Position numbers and translations under genes: made by a program
Shown: one piece after another, positions 37,618 through 45,328 of the stretch
How positions within the stretch are numbered: position 1 is the first letter of the stretch
Layout of the letters: each line of letters begins with the position of its first letter
Assembly (NCBI GenBank): GCA_965371855.1
Contig: CBDUZZ010000018.1
Location: 1-63,699 of the forward strand
Reading direction: 5' to 3'
DNA length: 63,699 nucleotides
Source: JAADEM01 sp965371855
GTDB taxonomy: Bacteria; Bacteroidota; Bacteroidia; Bacteroidales; Marinilabiliaceae
The notes under the pieces: generated by a model
The model's input: the letters and a program-made list of their open reading frames with translations, nothing else
Told to the model about the DNA's origin: nothing
Database searches by the model: none

Positions 37618-38529
37618 ATGGAATCTCTTGGTTATAACATTTTAGGTGCGGTTATTACGATAGTAGTTGCATTTGTAGTAGGATTAACCTACATGGGGCT
37701 TAGCCGTAAAATTACGGCCAGAGTACAGAACCGTAAAGGGCCACCAATATATCAAAACTTTATTGATGCATTAAAGTTGGCATCAAAAACATCAGCTATA
37801 CATCATGGTTTTATGCAACATGTGGGGCCTGCATTTATGATGGTTACATCAATCATGTCGGTATTGGTTATCCCCGTTCTTACGAATGACCAATGGTTTT
37901 CAAATTTGAATTTCAGGGGCGACTTGTTATTCATTATGTATATCATGTTTTTTGGTCCGTTAGGAATGGCCTTGGGCGCAGGACAAACAGGTAACCCTAA
38001 TTCAGCAATTGGTGTAACCCGTGGATTGAGTCAAATGGCAGGATTTGAGGTTCCCTGGGTGATGGCACTGGTTGCACTGATGATGCAACATCATACAACA
38101 TCATTAGTCGACCTAATGGATATACAGGCAGAGCAAGGTGTCTGGATGATGTTTTCATCTCCATTTGCATTCATTGCTGCCATTCTGGCTATGTTTGGAA
38201 TGTTCCGTTATTCGCCTTTTGACATTGTTGGTGCACCTACTGAACTTGCATCAGGTCCGGTTTCAGAGAACGGAGGAAAATACCTGTTTACACTTATGTC
38301 GTCAAATTCAATATTTGCCTTTGCCAAGCTCACCCTATATGTTAATCTGTTTCTGGGTGGAGCCGATAATTTAATTATACTTTTATTAAAAACATTTGCA
38401 ATATATCTTATACCTATGTTATACGGAATGGTTAGTCCGAGGTACAGAACAGAACAAGCAATACGATATTTTTGGGGATGGCCTCTGTTTTTTGGCTTTT
38501 TAGCATTAATTCACGCTTTGGCGTTTTAG
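37618..38529 (+). CDS. NuoH/MbxM-type membrane subunit
   Basis: The 303-aa, eight-helix homologue of NuoH/HycD anchors the peripheral arm to the membrane. Visible are YMGLSRKITARVQNRKGPPIYQNFIDALKL (loop 1), GDLLFIMYIMFFGPLGMALG, RGLSQMAGFEVPWVMALVAL (conserved Glu), and FRYSPFDIVGAPTELASGPVSENGGKYL. It precedes a four-helix-bundle gene that interrupts the respiratory genes, and the NuoB homologue follows 491 bp later. Confidence 0.94.
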   Translation: MESLGYNILGAVITIVVAFVVGLTYMGLSRKITARVQNRKGPPIYQNFIDALKLASKTSAIHHGFMQHVGPAFMMVTSIMSVLVIPVLTNDQWFSNLNFRGDLLFIMYIMFFGPLGMALGAGQTGNPNSAIGVTRGLSQMAGFEVPWVMALVALMMQHHTTSLVDLMDIQAEQGVWMMFSSPFAFIAAILAMFGMFRYSPFDIVGAPTELASGPVSENGGKYLFTLMSSNSIFAFAKLTLYVNLFLGGADNLIILLLKTFAIYLIPMLYGMVSPRYRTEQAIRYFWGWPLFFGFLALIHALAF

Positions 38530-38592
38530 TTGAAAGTTTATAAAGTGAAAAGTTCATAAAGCAGGAATGGCAAACTGAATAACTTTAAAAAA

Positions 38593-38937
38593 ATGAAGAT
38601 AGAAAAATTTGAAGATATTATTTCATGGCAAAAAGCTAAAACGTTAGCTGTTGGTGTTTACGAAGTTTTTAATTCAAGTAAAGATTTTGGTTTTAAAAGC
38701 CAGATAGAAAGAGCAGCGGTATCTGTCATGAACAATATTGCAGAAGGATACGAAAGGCAATCAAATAAAGAGTTCAAACAATTTTTATATATAGCTAAAG
38801 GTTCCTGTGGCGAAGTACGCTCAATGTTACATTTAGCAATAGAGTTAAACAAAATAGATAAAATCAATTATAATAAACTATATGATTTATCAATTGAAAT
38901 ATCAAAATTATTATCAGGATTAATAAAAACACTATAA
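38593..38937 (+). CDS. Four-helix-bundle protein (23S rRNA IVP family)
   Basis: The 114-aa protein belongs to the S23/IVP four-helix-bundle family: FEDIISWQKAKTLAVGVY, the RAAVSVMNNIAEGYER core, and FLYIAKGSCGEVRSML. Relatives are encoded inside intervening sequences of 23S rRNA genes or stand alone, and diversity-generating retroelement Avd proteins share the fold. It interrupts the Mbx operon between nuoH- and nuoB-like genes. A repeat (GTTGAAAGTTTATAAAGTG..., 38530-38590) precedes it and a tandem CTTGACAACTTGATAA array (38957-39015) follows it. A role in the respiratory complex is unlikely. Confidence 0.9.
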   Translation: MKIEKFEDIISWQKAKTLAVGVYEVFNSSKDFGFKSQIERAAVSVMNNIAEGYERQSNKEFKQFLYIAKGSCGEVRSMLHLAIELNKIDKINYNKLYDLSIEISKLLSGLIKTL

Positions 38938-38956
38938 GTTAAAAAGTGAATACTCT

Positions 38957-39015
38957 TGACAACTTGATAACTTGACAACTTGATAACTTGACAACTTGAT
39001 AAACTTGATAAACTA
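38957..39015. repeat. Tandem CTTGACAACTTGATAA repeats
   Basis: At least three near-identical 16-bp units (CTTGACAACTTGATAA) and then CTTGATAAA copies lie directly between the four-helix-bundle gene and the NuoB homologue. Such an array may expand or contract by slippage. Confidence 0.85.
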
Positions 39016-39020
39016 ACACT

Positions 39021-39566
39021 ATGATAAACGATAAGAATTCACAAAAGATATCAGACTTCATTCAGAATTGGGCTCGCAAGCACTCCATCTGGGTACTTGC
39101 TTATGGTACAGGTTGTGGTGCAATTGAGATCCCTCCCACCATGACTTCCCGTTATGATGCCGAGCGTTTAGGTGTACGGGGGGCAGCTACACCACGCCAG
39201 GCTGATGTACTGTTAATAACCGGCTACCTGACAACTAAAACAATAAAAAGAGTTATCAGAGTTTATGAACAGATGCAAGATCCTAAATATGTTATAGGTT
39301 TTGGCTCGTGTACTATAAACGGCGGAATGTATTACGATTCATACAATACCATAAAGGTTCTGGACAAGTACCTGCCTGTTGATGTTTATATCAATGGTTG
39401 CATGCCACGCCCCGAATCAGTTCTTGCAGGTTTCGGAAAGTTACAGAATCTTATTGCCGAAGGAAAAGCTAACGGCGCTAAAGAATACAAAGATAACCTT
39501 GAATGGTACAGGGCTAACCAGAAAAAGATAATTACTAACTGGGTAATGCCTGAATATAACTGGTAG
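39021..39566 (+). CDS. NuoB/MbxJ-type Fe-S subunit with only three cysteines
   Basis: The 181-aa peripheral subunit would carry the last Fe-S cluster before the substrate site. It keeps the fold's landmarks: YGTGCGAIEIPPTMTSRYDAERLG, GFGSCTINGGMYYDSYN, and INGCMPRPESVLAGF. The entire protein has just three Cys (about C32, C98 and C128). Complex I NuoB has a tandem CC (CCAIE), where here only one Cys is present (GCGAIE). The cluster therefore has three Cys ligands plus another residue, or is altered, as may be usual in Mbx-type homologues. The gap to the next gene is 347 bp. Confidence 0.92.
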   Translation: MINDKNSQKISDFIQNWARKHSIWVLAYGTGCGAIEIPPTMTSRYDAERLGVRGAATPRQADVLLITGYLTTKTIKRVIRVYEQMQDPKYVIGFGSCTINGGMYYDSYNTIKVLDKYLPVDVYINGCMPRPESVLAGFGKLQNLIAEGKANGAKEYKDNLEWYRANQKKIITNWVMPEYNW

Positions 39567-39913
39567 GGGTAGTTGTTAGTTGTTAATGATTAATGGTTAA
39601 TGGTTATTGGTTATTGGTTAATGGTTAATGATAAAAAGCCTCACCCCTCTCCATCTCGTATGAGTCGAGACAGGCATGGCGAGGAAAGAAGAATGAATGA
39701 GAAAGTGAAGTGACACTAAAAAATAAGTCTCAAAGTGGCGAAAAGAACTAGAATAGGGAGATGCCCTATTGCCCCAAAGGGGTAAAATATTTATAGCCCC
39801 GGGTTTTAACCCGGGGAAATAGAAAAAAATAACAACCATTTTGGCGGGATTTTTTGCGAATGCAAAAATCATGACAAAACACAAAATGAAATTATGATTG
39901 AAAACAAAAGATT
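39567..39913. repeat. Repeat-filled spacer inside the operon
   Basis: The spacer holds TTAATGGTTAATGGTTATTGG-type tandem repeats (about 39575-39630), a C-rich CCTCACCCCTCTCC piece (39641), and a perfect 7-bp hairpin CCCCGGG-TTTTAA-CCCGGGG (39797-39816). The hairpin lacks a T-run, so it is probably a repeat or an mRNA-stability structure rather than a terminator. No gene was found. Confidence 0.65.
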
Positions 39914-40480
39914 ATGAAAGACATAAAAGATAATCTCACAGCAAAAATAAAAACCGCATTCGATAATGTGTCAGAGAAAGACTATGACGATAACCGTCTG
40001 GACTTTCATGTTGATACCAATATCATCCCTCAAATATTAACCTACCTGAAAGTGAATCTGGGGTATATTCACCTGACACATATCTCCTGTGTCGATTGGC
40101 TTGAAGAGGGTGAGTTTGAAATAATATATATTCTTTGGTCACCCAAAGAGAAATTAAAAGTTTTTGTCAGAACAAGAATAAACAGGGATAAACCTGTTTT
40201 ACCGAATATTGATATGATATGGCGTCAGGCCAACACTTACGAACGTGAATTGCGTGAAATGTTCGGAATAGAGATAGACGGACTTGTTGCACCGGATGAA
40301 TTCCTTTTGGAAGACTGGCAGGAGATGCCTCCCATGCGACGTGACTTCAATACTGAAGAATATGCTGACAACACATTCTGGAGCCGAGAAGGGCGTGAAG
40401 ATGCAGTTGATGTTCGTGAAGAGATTATTAAACGTTCGAGAGAAGAGATACCTGATTTTGCTAAAAAACATTCAAGATAA
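39914..40480 (+). CDS. NuoC/MbxK-type subunit
   Basis: The 188-aa NuoC (30-kDa) homologue has the family core GYIHLTHISCVDWLEEGEFEIIYILWS, then DMIWRQANTYERELREMFGIEIDG, and ends with the MRRDFNTEEYADNTFW region, which contacts NuoD. It has no Fe-S ligands. Its last codon overlaps the NuoD start by one base (TAATG), so the pair is translationally coupled. The start ATG fits a normal N-terminus. Confidence 0.93.
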   Translation: MKDIKDNLTAKIKTAFDNVSEKDYDDNRLDFHVDTNIIPQILTYLKVNLGYIHLTHISCVDWLEEGEFEIIYILWSPKEKLKVFVRTRINRDKPVLPNIDMIWRQANTYERELREMFGIEIDGLVAPDEFLLEDWQEMPPMRRDFNTEEYADNTFWSREGREDAVDVREEIIKRSREEIPDFAKKHSR

Positions 40481-41583
40481 TGCGAGAAAAAGCTACAACG
40501 TTATATTTTGGCCCTCAGCATCCCGGCATTACCGGAAATATGATGGTGCGTTTGAAAGTTGAAGGGGATACTATTATTAAGGCTACTACCGAAGTAGGAT
40601 ACCTTCACAGGGCATTTGAAAAGTTGCAGGAGAAACGTAACTGGTTACAGAGTTTTACCATGATGTGCCGTTTCTGTGTTCCTGAAACCGACCCTATGGA
40701 GGAGCTTTATGCCAGGGCAGTAGAAACTATTGAAGGACGCGAAGTTCCTGAAAGGGCTAAATACATTCGGGTTATGGTTCTTGAACTTGCACGCCTGGCC
40801 TCTTTCATGCTTTGGTACGGTGGGCAGAACGGTAGTCTGGGACTTTACACTATGGGACAGTGGAGTGTAGGTGACAGAAACTATATTCTCGATCTGTTTG
40901 AAGAGTTAACAGGTGGTCGTATATACCACATGTATATCTGGCCGGGAGGCGTTCGTCGTGACCTGCCAAAAGGATTTGAACAGAAGGTGCTGAAAACTCT
41001 TGATTATATTGAAAAGAGATTGGATGATTATGACGATTTGATGTTTGACAACGCCATCTTTAAAAAACGTACTCAGGGAGTCGGAATAGTTGATAAAGCA
41101 AAGGCTGTAGAGCATGGTGTTGTAGGCCCGGTTTTACGAGGATGCGGTATTAAAAGTGATATACGCATTGATGATCCTTACGAGATTTATGACAAGCTTG
41201 ATTTCGAAGTACCAACGGCTGAAGGAGCAGATATCTGGGCACGGGCTTTGGTAAGACGCCGGGAAGCACGTCAGTCAATTCACATCATTCGTCAGGTTAT
41301 TGACATGATGCCGGGAGGAGCTTTTTATAATAAAATTCCTAATCCACAAAAATGGAAATTACCCAAAGGTGATGCGTATGTAAGAGTTGAATCGGTTAGA
41401 GGAGAAATAGGATTGTATGTTGTAAGTGACGGTGGTACTATGCCCAGACGTGTGCATCTGAAAGGAGCAGCTTATGTGCATGGCATTACTCTGCTTGAGA
41501 ATGTGCTGATTGGCGAAAATATTGCTGATGTATCAGCAATCATGAACAGCCTCGGAACTTGTCCCCCGGAAATTGAGCGGTAA
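40480..41583 (+). CDS. NuoD/MbxL-type large subunit, incomplete [NiFe] site
   Basis: The 367-aa homologue of NuoD and the [NiFe]-hydrogenase large subunit begins TLYFGPQHPGITGNM, with VGYLHRAFEKL (the conserved GxxxRG-like His region). An N-terminal CxxC is present in MMCRFCVPETD (C63, C66). Near the C-terminus, SLGTCPPEIER aligns with the hydrogenase motif DPCxxCTxR, but only the first Cys (C361) remains, with Glu at the second position. A functional NiFe centre is therefore unlikely. This points to a ferredoxin- or sulfur-linked Mbx/Mbs-like reaction, not H2 production. No maturation genes are near. Confidence 0.93.
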   Translation: MREKATTLYFGPQHPGITGNMMVRLKVEGDTIIKATTEVGYLHRAFEKLQEKRNWLQSFTMMCRFCVPETDPMEELYARAVETIEGREVPERAKYIRVMVLELARLASFMLWYGGQNGSLGLYTMGQWSVGDRNYILDLFEELTGGRIYHMYIWPGGVRRDLPKGFEQKVLKTLDYIEKRLDDYDDLMFDNAIFKKRTQGVGIVDKAKAVEHGVVGPVLRGCGIKSDIRIDDPYEIYDKLDFEVPTAEGADIWARALVRRREARQSIHIIRQVIDMMPGGAFYNKIPNPQKWKLPKGDAYVRVESVRGEIGLYVVSDGGTMPRRVHLKGAAYVHGITLLENVLIGENIADVSAIMNSLGTCPPEIER

Positions 41584-41670
41584 TACTGGCGATTTGTTTA
41601 TTTGTTTATTCGGTGAGTTGAGGAATTGTTTGTATTTAAATAAGATAGATAACCTGTTAAACGTATGGCC

Positions 41671-41706
41671 AAATAAACGAATAAACGAATAAACAGATAA
41701 ACAATA
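41671..41706. repeat. AATAAACG/AGATAAAC array, left flank of four-helix gene
   Basis: AAATAAACGAATAAACGAAT... with heptamer-like units ends five bases before the ATG at 41712. The right-flank array (42081-42115) has the same units and also ends AAACAATA. Inverted units (TTTGTTTATTTGTTTATTCG, about 41592-41611) lie further upstream. Confidence 0.8.
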
Positions 41707-41711
41707 TTTAA

Positions 41712-42101
41712 ATGAGACTTTACTCTTTTGAAAAACTTGAAGTATGGAATCTGAGCAGGAAACTCACAAAAGATATTTACATAATAAGTAAAGGGTTTCC
41801 TGAAGATGAAAGATTTGGATTAACATCACCGATAAGACGATCAGTAATTTCTGTTTCATCAAATATTGCAGAAGGAACAGCTCGTAAATCAGGTAAAGAA
41901 CAATGCCGATTTACAGAAATTGCATTTGGAAGTTTAATGGAAGTTCTTAGTCAGATAATTATTTCAGTTGATTTAGGGTATTGCGATAAGGAAAGTATTG
42001 AAAACATAAGAGCGTTGATTGAAGAGATTGGTAATAAATTAAATAAACTGAGTAGCACTCAATTAAGCAGATATAATCAAAACAAACAGATAAACAGATA
42101 A
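41712..42101 (+). CDS. Second four-helix-bundle protein (23S rRNA IVP family)
   Basis: The 129-aa S23/IVP-type protein has FEKLEVWNLSRKLTKDIY, the RRSVISVSSNIAEGTARKSG core and FTEIAFGSLMEVLSQ. It is only distantly similar to the family member at 38593, so it is not a recent duplicate of it. It lies between the NuoD and the ferredoxin/NfnL-like genes. Direct repeats of AAATAAACGAATAAAC/AAACAGATAAAC type abut both ends (41671-41706 and 42081-42115), and the last codons (QNKQINR) are formed by the right repeat. This suggests insertion into the operon. Confidence 0.88.
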   Translation: MRLYSFEKLEVWNLSRKLTKDIYIISKGFPEDERFGLTSPIRRSVISVSSNIAEGTARKSGKEQCRFTEIAFGSLMEVLSQIIISVDLGYCDKESIENIRALIEEIGNKLNKLSSTQLSRYNQNKQINR

Positions 42102-42115
42102 ACGAATAAACAATA
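42081..42115. repeat. Right-flank copy of the AATAAACG array
   Basis: AAACAGATAAACAGATAAAC and GAATAAACAATA units repeat those at 41671-41706 in the same orientation. They overlap the 3' end of the four-helix-bundle gene and end 8 bp before the next start codon at 42123. Confidence 0.8.
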
Positions 42116-42122
42116 ATAGCAA

Positions 42123-43916
42123 ATGAGTTTCTTTGATTTAAAAGGCACACTAAAACCACTAACTGCGTTAAAACAGTTTGGTAAGAAACCGCATACAATA
42201 GATTATCCGAATGAGACAACGGAGGCTGCTGAACGGTATCGCGGATTCCATTACAACGACCTTGAGGAGTGCATCGGTTGTGGTAACTGTTCTATCATTT
42301 GCCAGAACAAGGCAATAGACATGATTCATATAGAAGGCATTGAAGGCTCGAATGGCGACAGTGGATTGCGCCCCAGGGTTGATAACGGAAGATGTTGTTG
42401 GTGTGCATTGTGTGTGGAGGTTTGTCCTACGGGAAGTTTAAGTTTAACCAGGGATTACATGTATGTAAGTGATGACCCAAACTCATTTCTCTTTATTCCG
42501 GGTAAAGACAATCCTGAAGGAAAAGACAACCTCTCGTTCACTACAGCAGATGGTATTTCGCTTAATGTGTTTAACCGCGTTCCTATGCCGGAACTGGAAG
42601 GTATGGAGCGTGTAAAATCCTTTGCCGAAGTTGTTTTGGGTTATAACGAGGAGATGGCAAGAGAGGAAGCATCACGTTGTATCAGTTGCGGACTTTGTAC
42701 CGAGGCGTGTCCTGAGCACATGCACATCCCTGAATATATCAATGCTATTGCCTCAGGTAATGATGCCGATGCCGTAAGGATTATCTACGACAACAACCCA
42801 TTGCCCGAGATGTGTGGTAAGGTGTGTACACGTCGTTGTGAAGATGTTTGCGCTATCGCTGTCAGAGGTGAAGCTGTTGCAATTCGCTGGTTGAAAGGGT
42901 ATGCAACCGAAACAGCCCAAACAGCCGATATTACCAGAGAGATTGTTAATCCTGAGATAAAGGAACCAAACGGATATAAAGTAAGTATTGTTGGCGCAGG
43001 ACCATCTGGCTTAACTGCCGGATACTATCTCGCTCTACGAGGTTACGATGTAACAATTTATGAGGCTAATGCCAAAGCCGGCGGTATGACAATGTACGGA
43101 ATACCTAAATACCGTTTCCCGATGGATAGTTTGGATAAGCAGATTGAGTATATCGAAAAAATTGGCGTAAAAATAAAATATAATACCAAAGTAGGTAAAG
43201 ATATCTCTTTTGAGAAATTATATAAAGAGGCAGATGCCGTGTTTATGGGTGTAGGTTTTCCTCAACCCTGGACAATCGGCATTGATGGTGAAGAAGCCAA
43301 AGGCTCTATGCAGGCCGTAAACTTCCTGCATGAAATTAATGCCGGAGAGAAAATTGATGTAGGTGAAAAAGTGGCCGTAATAGGTGGTGGTAACGTTGCT
43401 ATTGATGCTGCCAGAGTAAGTGCCCGATTGGGTGCTGAAGTTACAATTCTTTACCGTCGTCGTGTTCAGGATATGCCGGCCGACTGGGAAGAGATTGAGG
43501 GAGCTGAACAAGAAGGTATAAATATTGTTCCACAAACAATTCCGATTAAAATACTTACCAACGAAAGCAACAAGGTAACAGCTATTGAATATCTTATGGC
43601 AGAAATGGTTCCTGATGAGCATGGCGGTCGTCCTAAGCCGGTAGCTATTGAAGGTAGTAATAATATTCTCGAGATTGATTCTATTATGGGAGCTATAGGC
43701 CAGCAAGGCGATTACAGTTTCCTTGAAGGTGAGTTTGCAGAAAAGATAAAAGTAGAAAAAGGACGTTTTGTTGTGGATGAAAATCAGCAAACAACCGATC
43801 CGAAAGTATATGCCGGTGGTGATGCTGTTAACCACACTGCCGATGCTATCAGTGCCATTGCTGACGGATTCAGAGCTTGTAAAGCTATTGATGCTGCTTT
43901 GGCAGGTAAGAAATAA
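42123..43916 (+). CDS. NuoI-like ferredoxin domain fused to NfnL/GltD-type NAD(P)H oxidoreductase
   Basis: The 597-aa fusion starts with a NuoI/MbxN-like module binding two 4Fe-4S clusters (C50, C53, C56, C60 and C91, C94, C97, C101). A GltD-type N-terminal Fe-S domain follows (RCISCGLCTEACPEH near 185-198, then CGKVCTRRCEDVC). Next is a Rossmann FAD domain with GAGPSG at 291-296 and a NADP-binding domain with GGGNVA at 421-426 followed by RLGAEVTILYRRR, whose Arg residues favour NADPH. It would pass electrons between NAD(P)H and the Mbx Fe-S chain, with the membrane arm pumping ions. It is the last subunit gene of the operon, followed by the 43934-44051 hairpins. Comparable oxidoreductase subunits are known beside Mbx genes in Thermotoga. 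Confidence 0.93.
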   Translation: MSFFDLKGTLKPLTALKQFGKKPHTIDYPNETTEAAERYRGFHYNDLEECIGCGNCSIICQNKAIDMIHIEGIEGSNGDSGLRPRVDNGRCCWCALCVEVCPTGSLSLTRDYMYVSDDPNSFLFIPGKDNPEGKDNLSFTTADGISLNVFNRVPMPELEGMERVKSFAEVVLGYNEEMAREEASRCISCGLCTEACPEHMHIPEYINAIASGNDADAVRIIYDNNPLPEMCGKVCTRRCEDVCAIAVRGEAVAIRWLKGYATETAQTADITREIVNPEIKEPNGYKVSIVGAGPSGLTAGYYLALRGYDVTIYEANAKAGGMTMYGIPKYRFPMDSLDKQIEYIEKIGVKIKYNTKVGKDISFEKLYKEADAVFMGVGFPQPWTIGIDGEEAKGSMQAVNFLHEINAGEKIDVGEKVAVIGGGNVAIDAARVSARLGAEVTILYRRRVQDMPADWEEIEGAEQEGINIVPQTIPIKILTNESNKVTAIEYLMAEMVPDEHGGRPKPVAIEGSNNILEIDSIMGAIGQQGDYSFLEGEFAEKIKVEKGRFVVDENQQTTDPKVYAGGDAVNHTADAISAIADGFRACKAIDAALAGKK

Positions 43917-43933
43917 AAACATCTTTATTTTGA

Positions 43934-44051
43934 AGTGACGGGGTGACTTTAGGAATTATCAAGAAGTCACCCCGTCACTATTTTACATATAGTGAGCGGG
44001 TGACTAATCAGAGATCATAGTGAGCGGGTGACTATTAGTCACCCGCTCACT
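43934..44051. repeat. Hairpin repeats between convergent genes
   Basis: Arms 43934-43948 and 43965-43979 (AGTGACGGGGTGACT and its exact complement) have the same 16-nt spacer as the hairpins at 23537-23776. Next come AGTGAGCGGGTGACT twice (43991-44005, 44019-44033) and its exact complement (44037-44051), the last two separated by only ATT. The position between the convergent ends of the NfnL-fusion gene and the peptidase gene would suit a two-way terminator. Confidence 0.85.
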
Positions 44052-44072
44052 TATCTAATAAAACGTATTTTC

Positions 44073-45275
44073 CTACTTTATACCAATCTTCTTTTTTATC
44101 TCCTTTGAAAGAGCATCTTTATGAACCATTATATTCATCGTTTTATACAACACAAATGATTCTGACGCGTAGAAATAGCCCTTATATTTACTATTTGTAG
44201 CCCAGGAATTCTTAACCTTATAATAAATTTTACCATTCTGATCTTTTACCATTCCGGTAATGTGCAATCCATGATCATCGGTTGTTTTATAATTATCAAA
44301 ATCTACTTGTCTCATTTCCTGTGTTATCACTTTTTCTTTCACAGGCTTATCAAAACTGTACAATTCTTTCTTTTTCTCTGATTTTGAAAGTTTCTCCCAC
44401 TTGGAACGTTCACTATCCGACATATCTTCTTCATCAGTTTCCGGTACAATAGCTATACCTTTACTATGAGAAAATCCTTTTTCGCTGACATCAGCACCCC
44501 AGGCAATTGTATAACCCTCTTTGAGTGCATGTTGAAACACCTGATTCAATTCATCTAATGGTAAGTTATACACCTCTTCCCATAACCAGTTATCAGGAAC
44601 TTCAATTACAAATGCCTTATAAAATGGATGATGAGTATATGATGTAAACTGAACATAATCATCTGCATTTAATCCAACAATCTCCGAAGCATAAGTTTTA
44701 GGTGTATATGTTTTACCATTAACCTCAAACTCTTCGGGTAGCTCTCCATAATATGCATCCAAAATACCTTCAAAACCATTATGCCACGCTGTAGATAACT
44801 CTTTGTTCTTATTTTTCACTACACCATCAACATAATCTTTTAAAACCTCGTCCACCTCTCCATGAACATGATTGTCCTGGCCATAATTCAATCCCTTATA
44901 TACTGATTCAGGAACTAGTCCGTAATTTTTTAACACATATGTAACATCACCAAAAGCACCGCCACCGGCAAAATTCAACGAGCCATGCAAACGTACATAT
45001 TTGGTCGCCTTATCAGAATAGCAGTGACGAACAACAAACATTTCAGATAAATTAACGGAGTCTTTACCCATTCTTAACATTTCAGACTCTAAAAAAGAGA
45101 GTGTTGAGAAACTCCAGCAAGTTCCAGAACGATACTGATTTTTTACTGATGTAGCAGGTAAATCTACAATTGTGGTAAACTTATACCCCTCCTCTTTTAC
45201 ATCTTCCTTATCCTGAGCCATCAGAGAAACAGAAAAAAGAAAAACAAACAACGATATTACAAATCTCATTTTCAT
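44073..45275 (-). CDS. C1B cysteine peptidase (bleomycin hydrolase/PepC-like), exported
   Basis: The 400-aa papain-fold aminopeptidase has a signal peptide (about 1-20, ending LMAQ), so it acts in the periplasm or at the surface, unlike cytosolic PepC. Active-site residues are visible: Q47 and C53 in NQYRSGTCWSFST, H335 in DDHGLHITG, and the Asn in VKNSWATNS. The central region has the C1B family phrase LSEMFVVRH and the YVDGVVKNKNKELSTAWHNGFEGILDAYYGELPEEF segment typical of Bacteroidota homologues. It is a minus-strand gene 53 bp after menE, probably separately controlled. Confidence 0.9.
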   Translation of the reverse strand: MKMRFVISLFVFLFSVSLMAQDKEDVKEEGYKFTTIVDLPATSVKNQYRSGTCWSFSTLSFLESEMLRMGKDSVNLSEMFVVRHCYSDKATKYVRLHGSLNFAGGGAFGDVTYVLKNYGLVPESVYKGLNYGQDNHVHGEVDEVLKDYVDGVVKNKNKELSTAWHNGFEGILDAYYGELPEEFEVNGKTYTPKTYASEIVGLNADDYVQFTSYTHHPFYKAFVIEVPDNWLWEEVYNLPLDELNQVFQHALKEGYTIAWGADVSEKGFSHSKGIAIVPETDEEDMSDSERSKWEKLSKSEKKKELYSFDKPVKEKVITQEMRQVDFDNYKTTDDHGLHITGMVKDQNGKIYYKVKNSWATNSKYKGYFYASESFVLYKTMNIMVHKDALSKEIKKKIGIK

Positions 45276-45328
45276 TTTATTATACTATTTAATTACACAT
45301 ATTTAATGTTGCAAATAAACAATAAAAA

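Noticed and set aside
39797..39816. CCCCGGG hairpin as an intrinsic terminator inside the Mbx operon
   Set aside because: No T-run follows and it lies between NuoB and NuoC homologues, which must be co-expressed.
31281..43916. Reading the operon as an energy-converting [NiFe] hydrogenase
   Set aside because: The large subunit lacks one Cys of the C-terminal pair, the NuoB homologue has only three Cys, and no hyp or maturation genes accompany it.
31281..43916. Reading the operon as respiratory complex I
   Set aside because: NuoA, NuoJ, NuoE, NuoF and NuoG are absent, while MnhE/F/G/B/C-type subunits are present in Mbx order.
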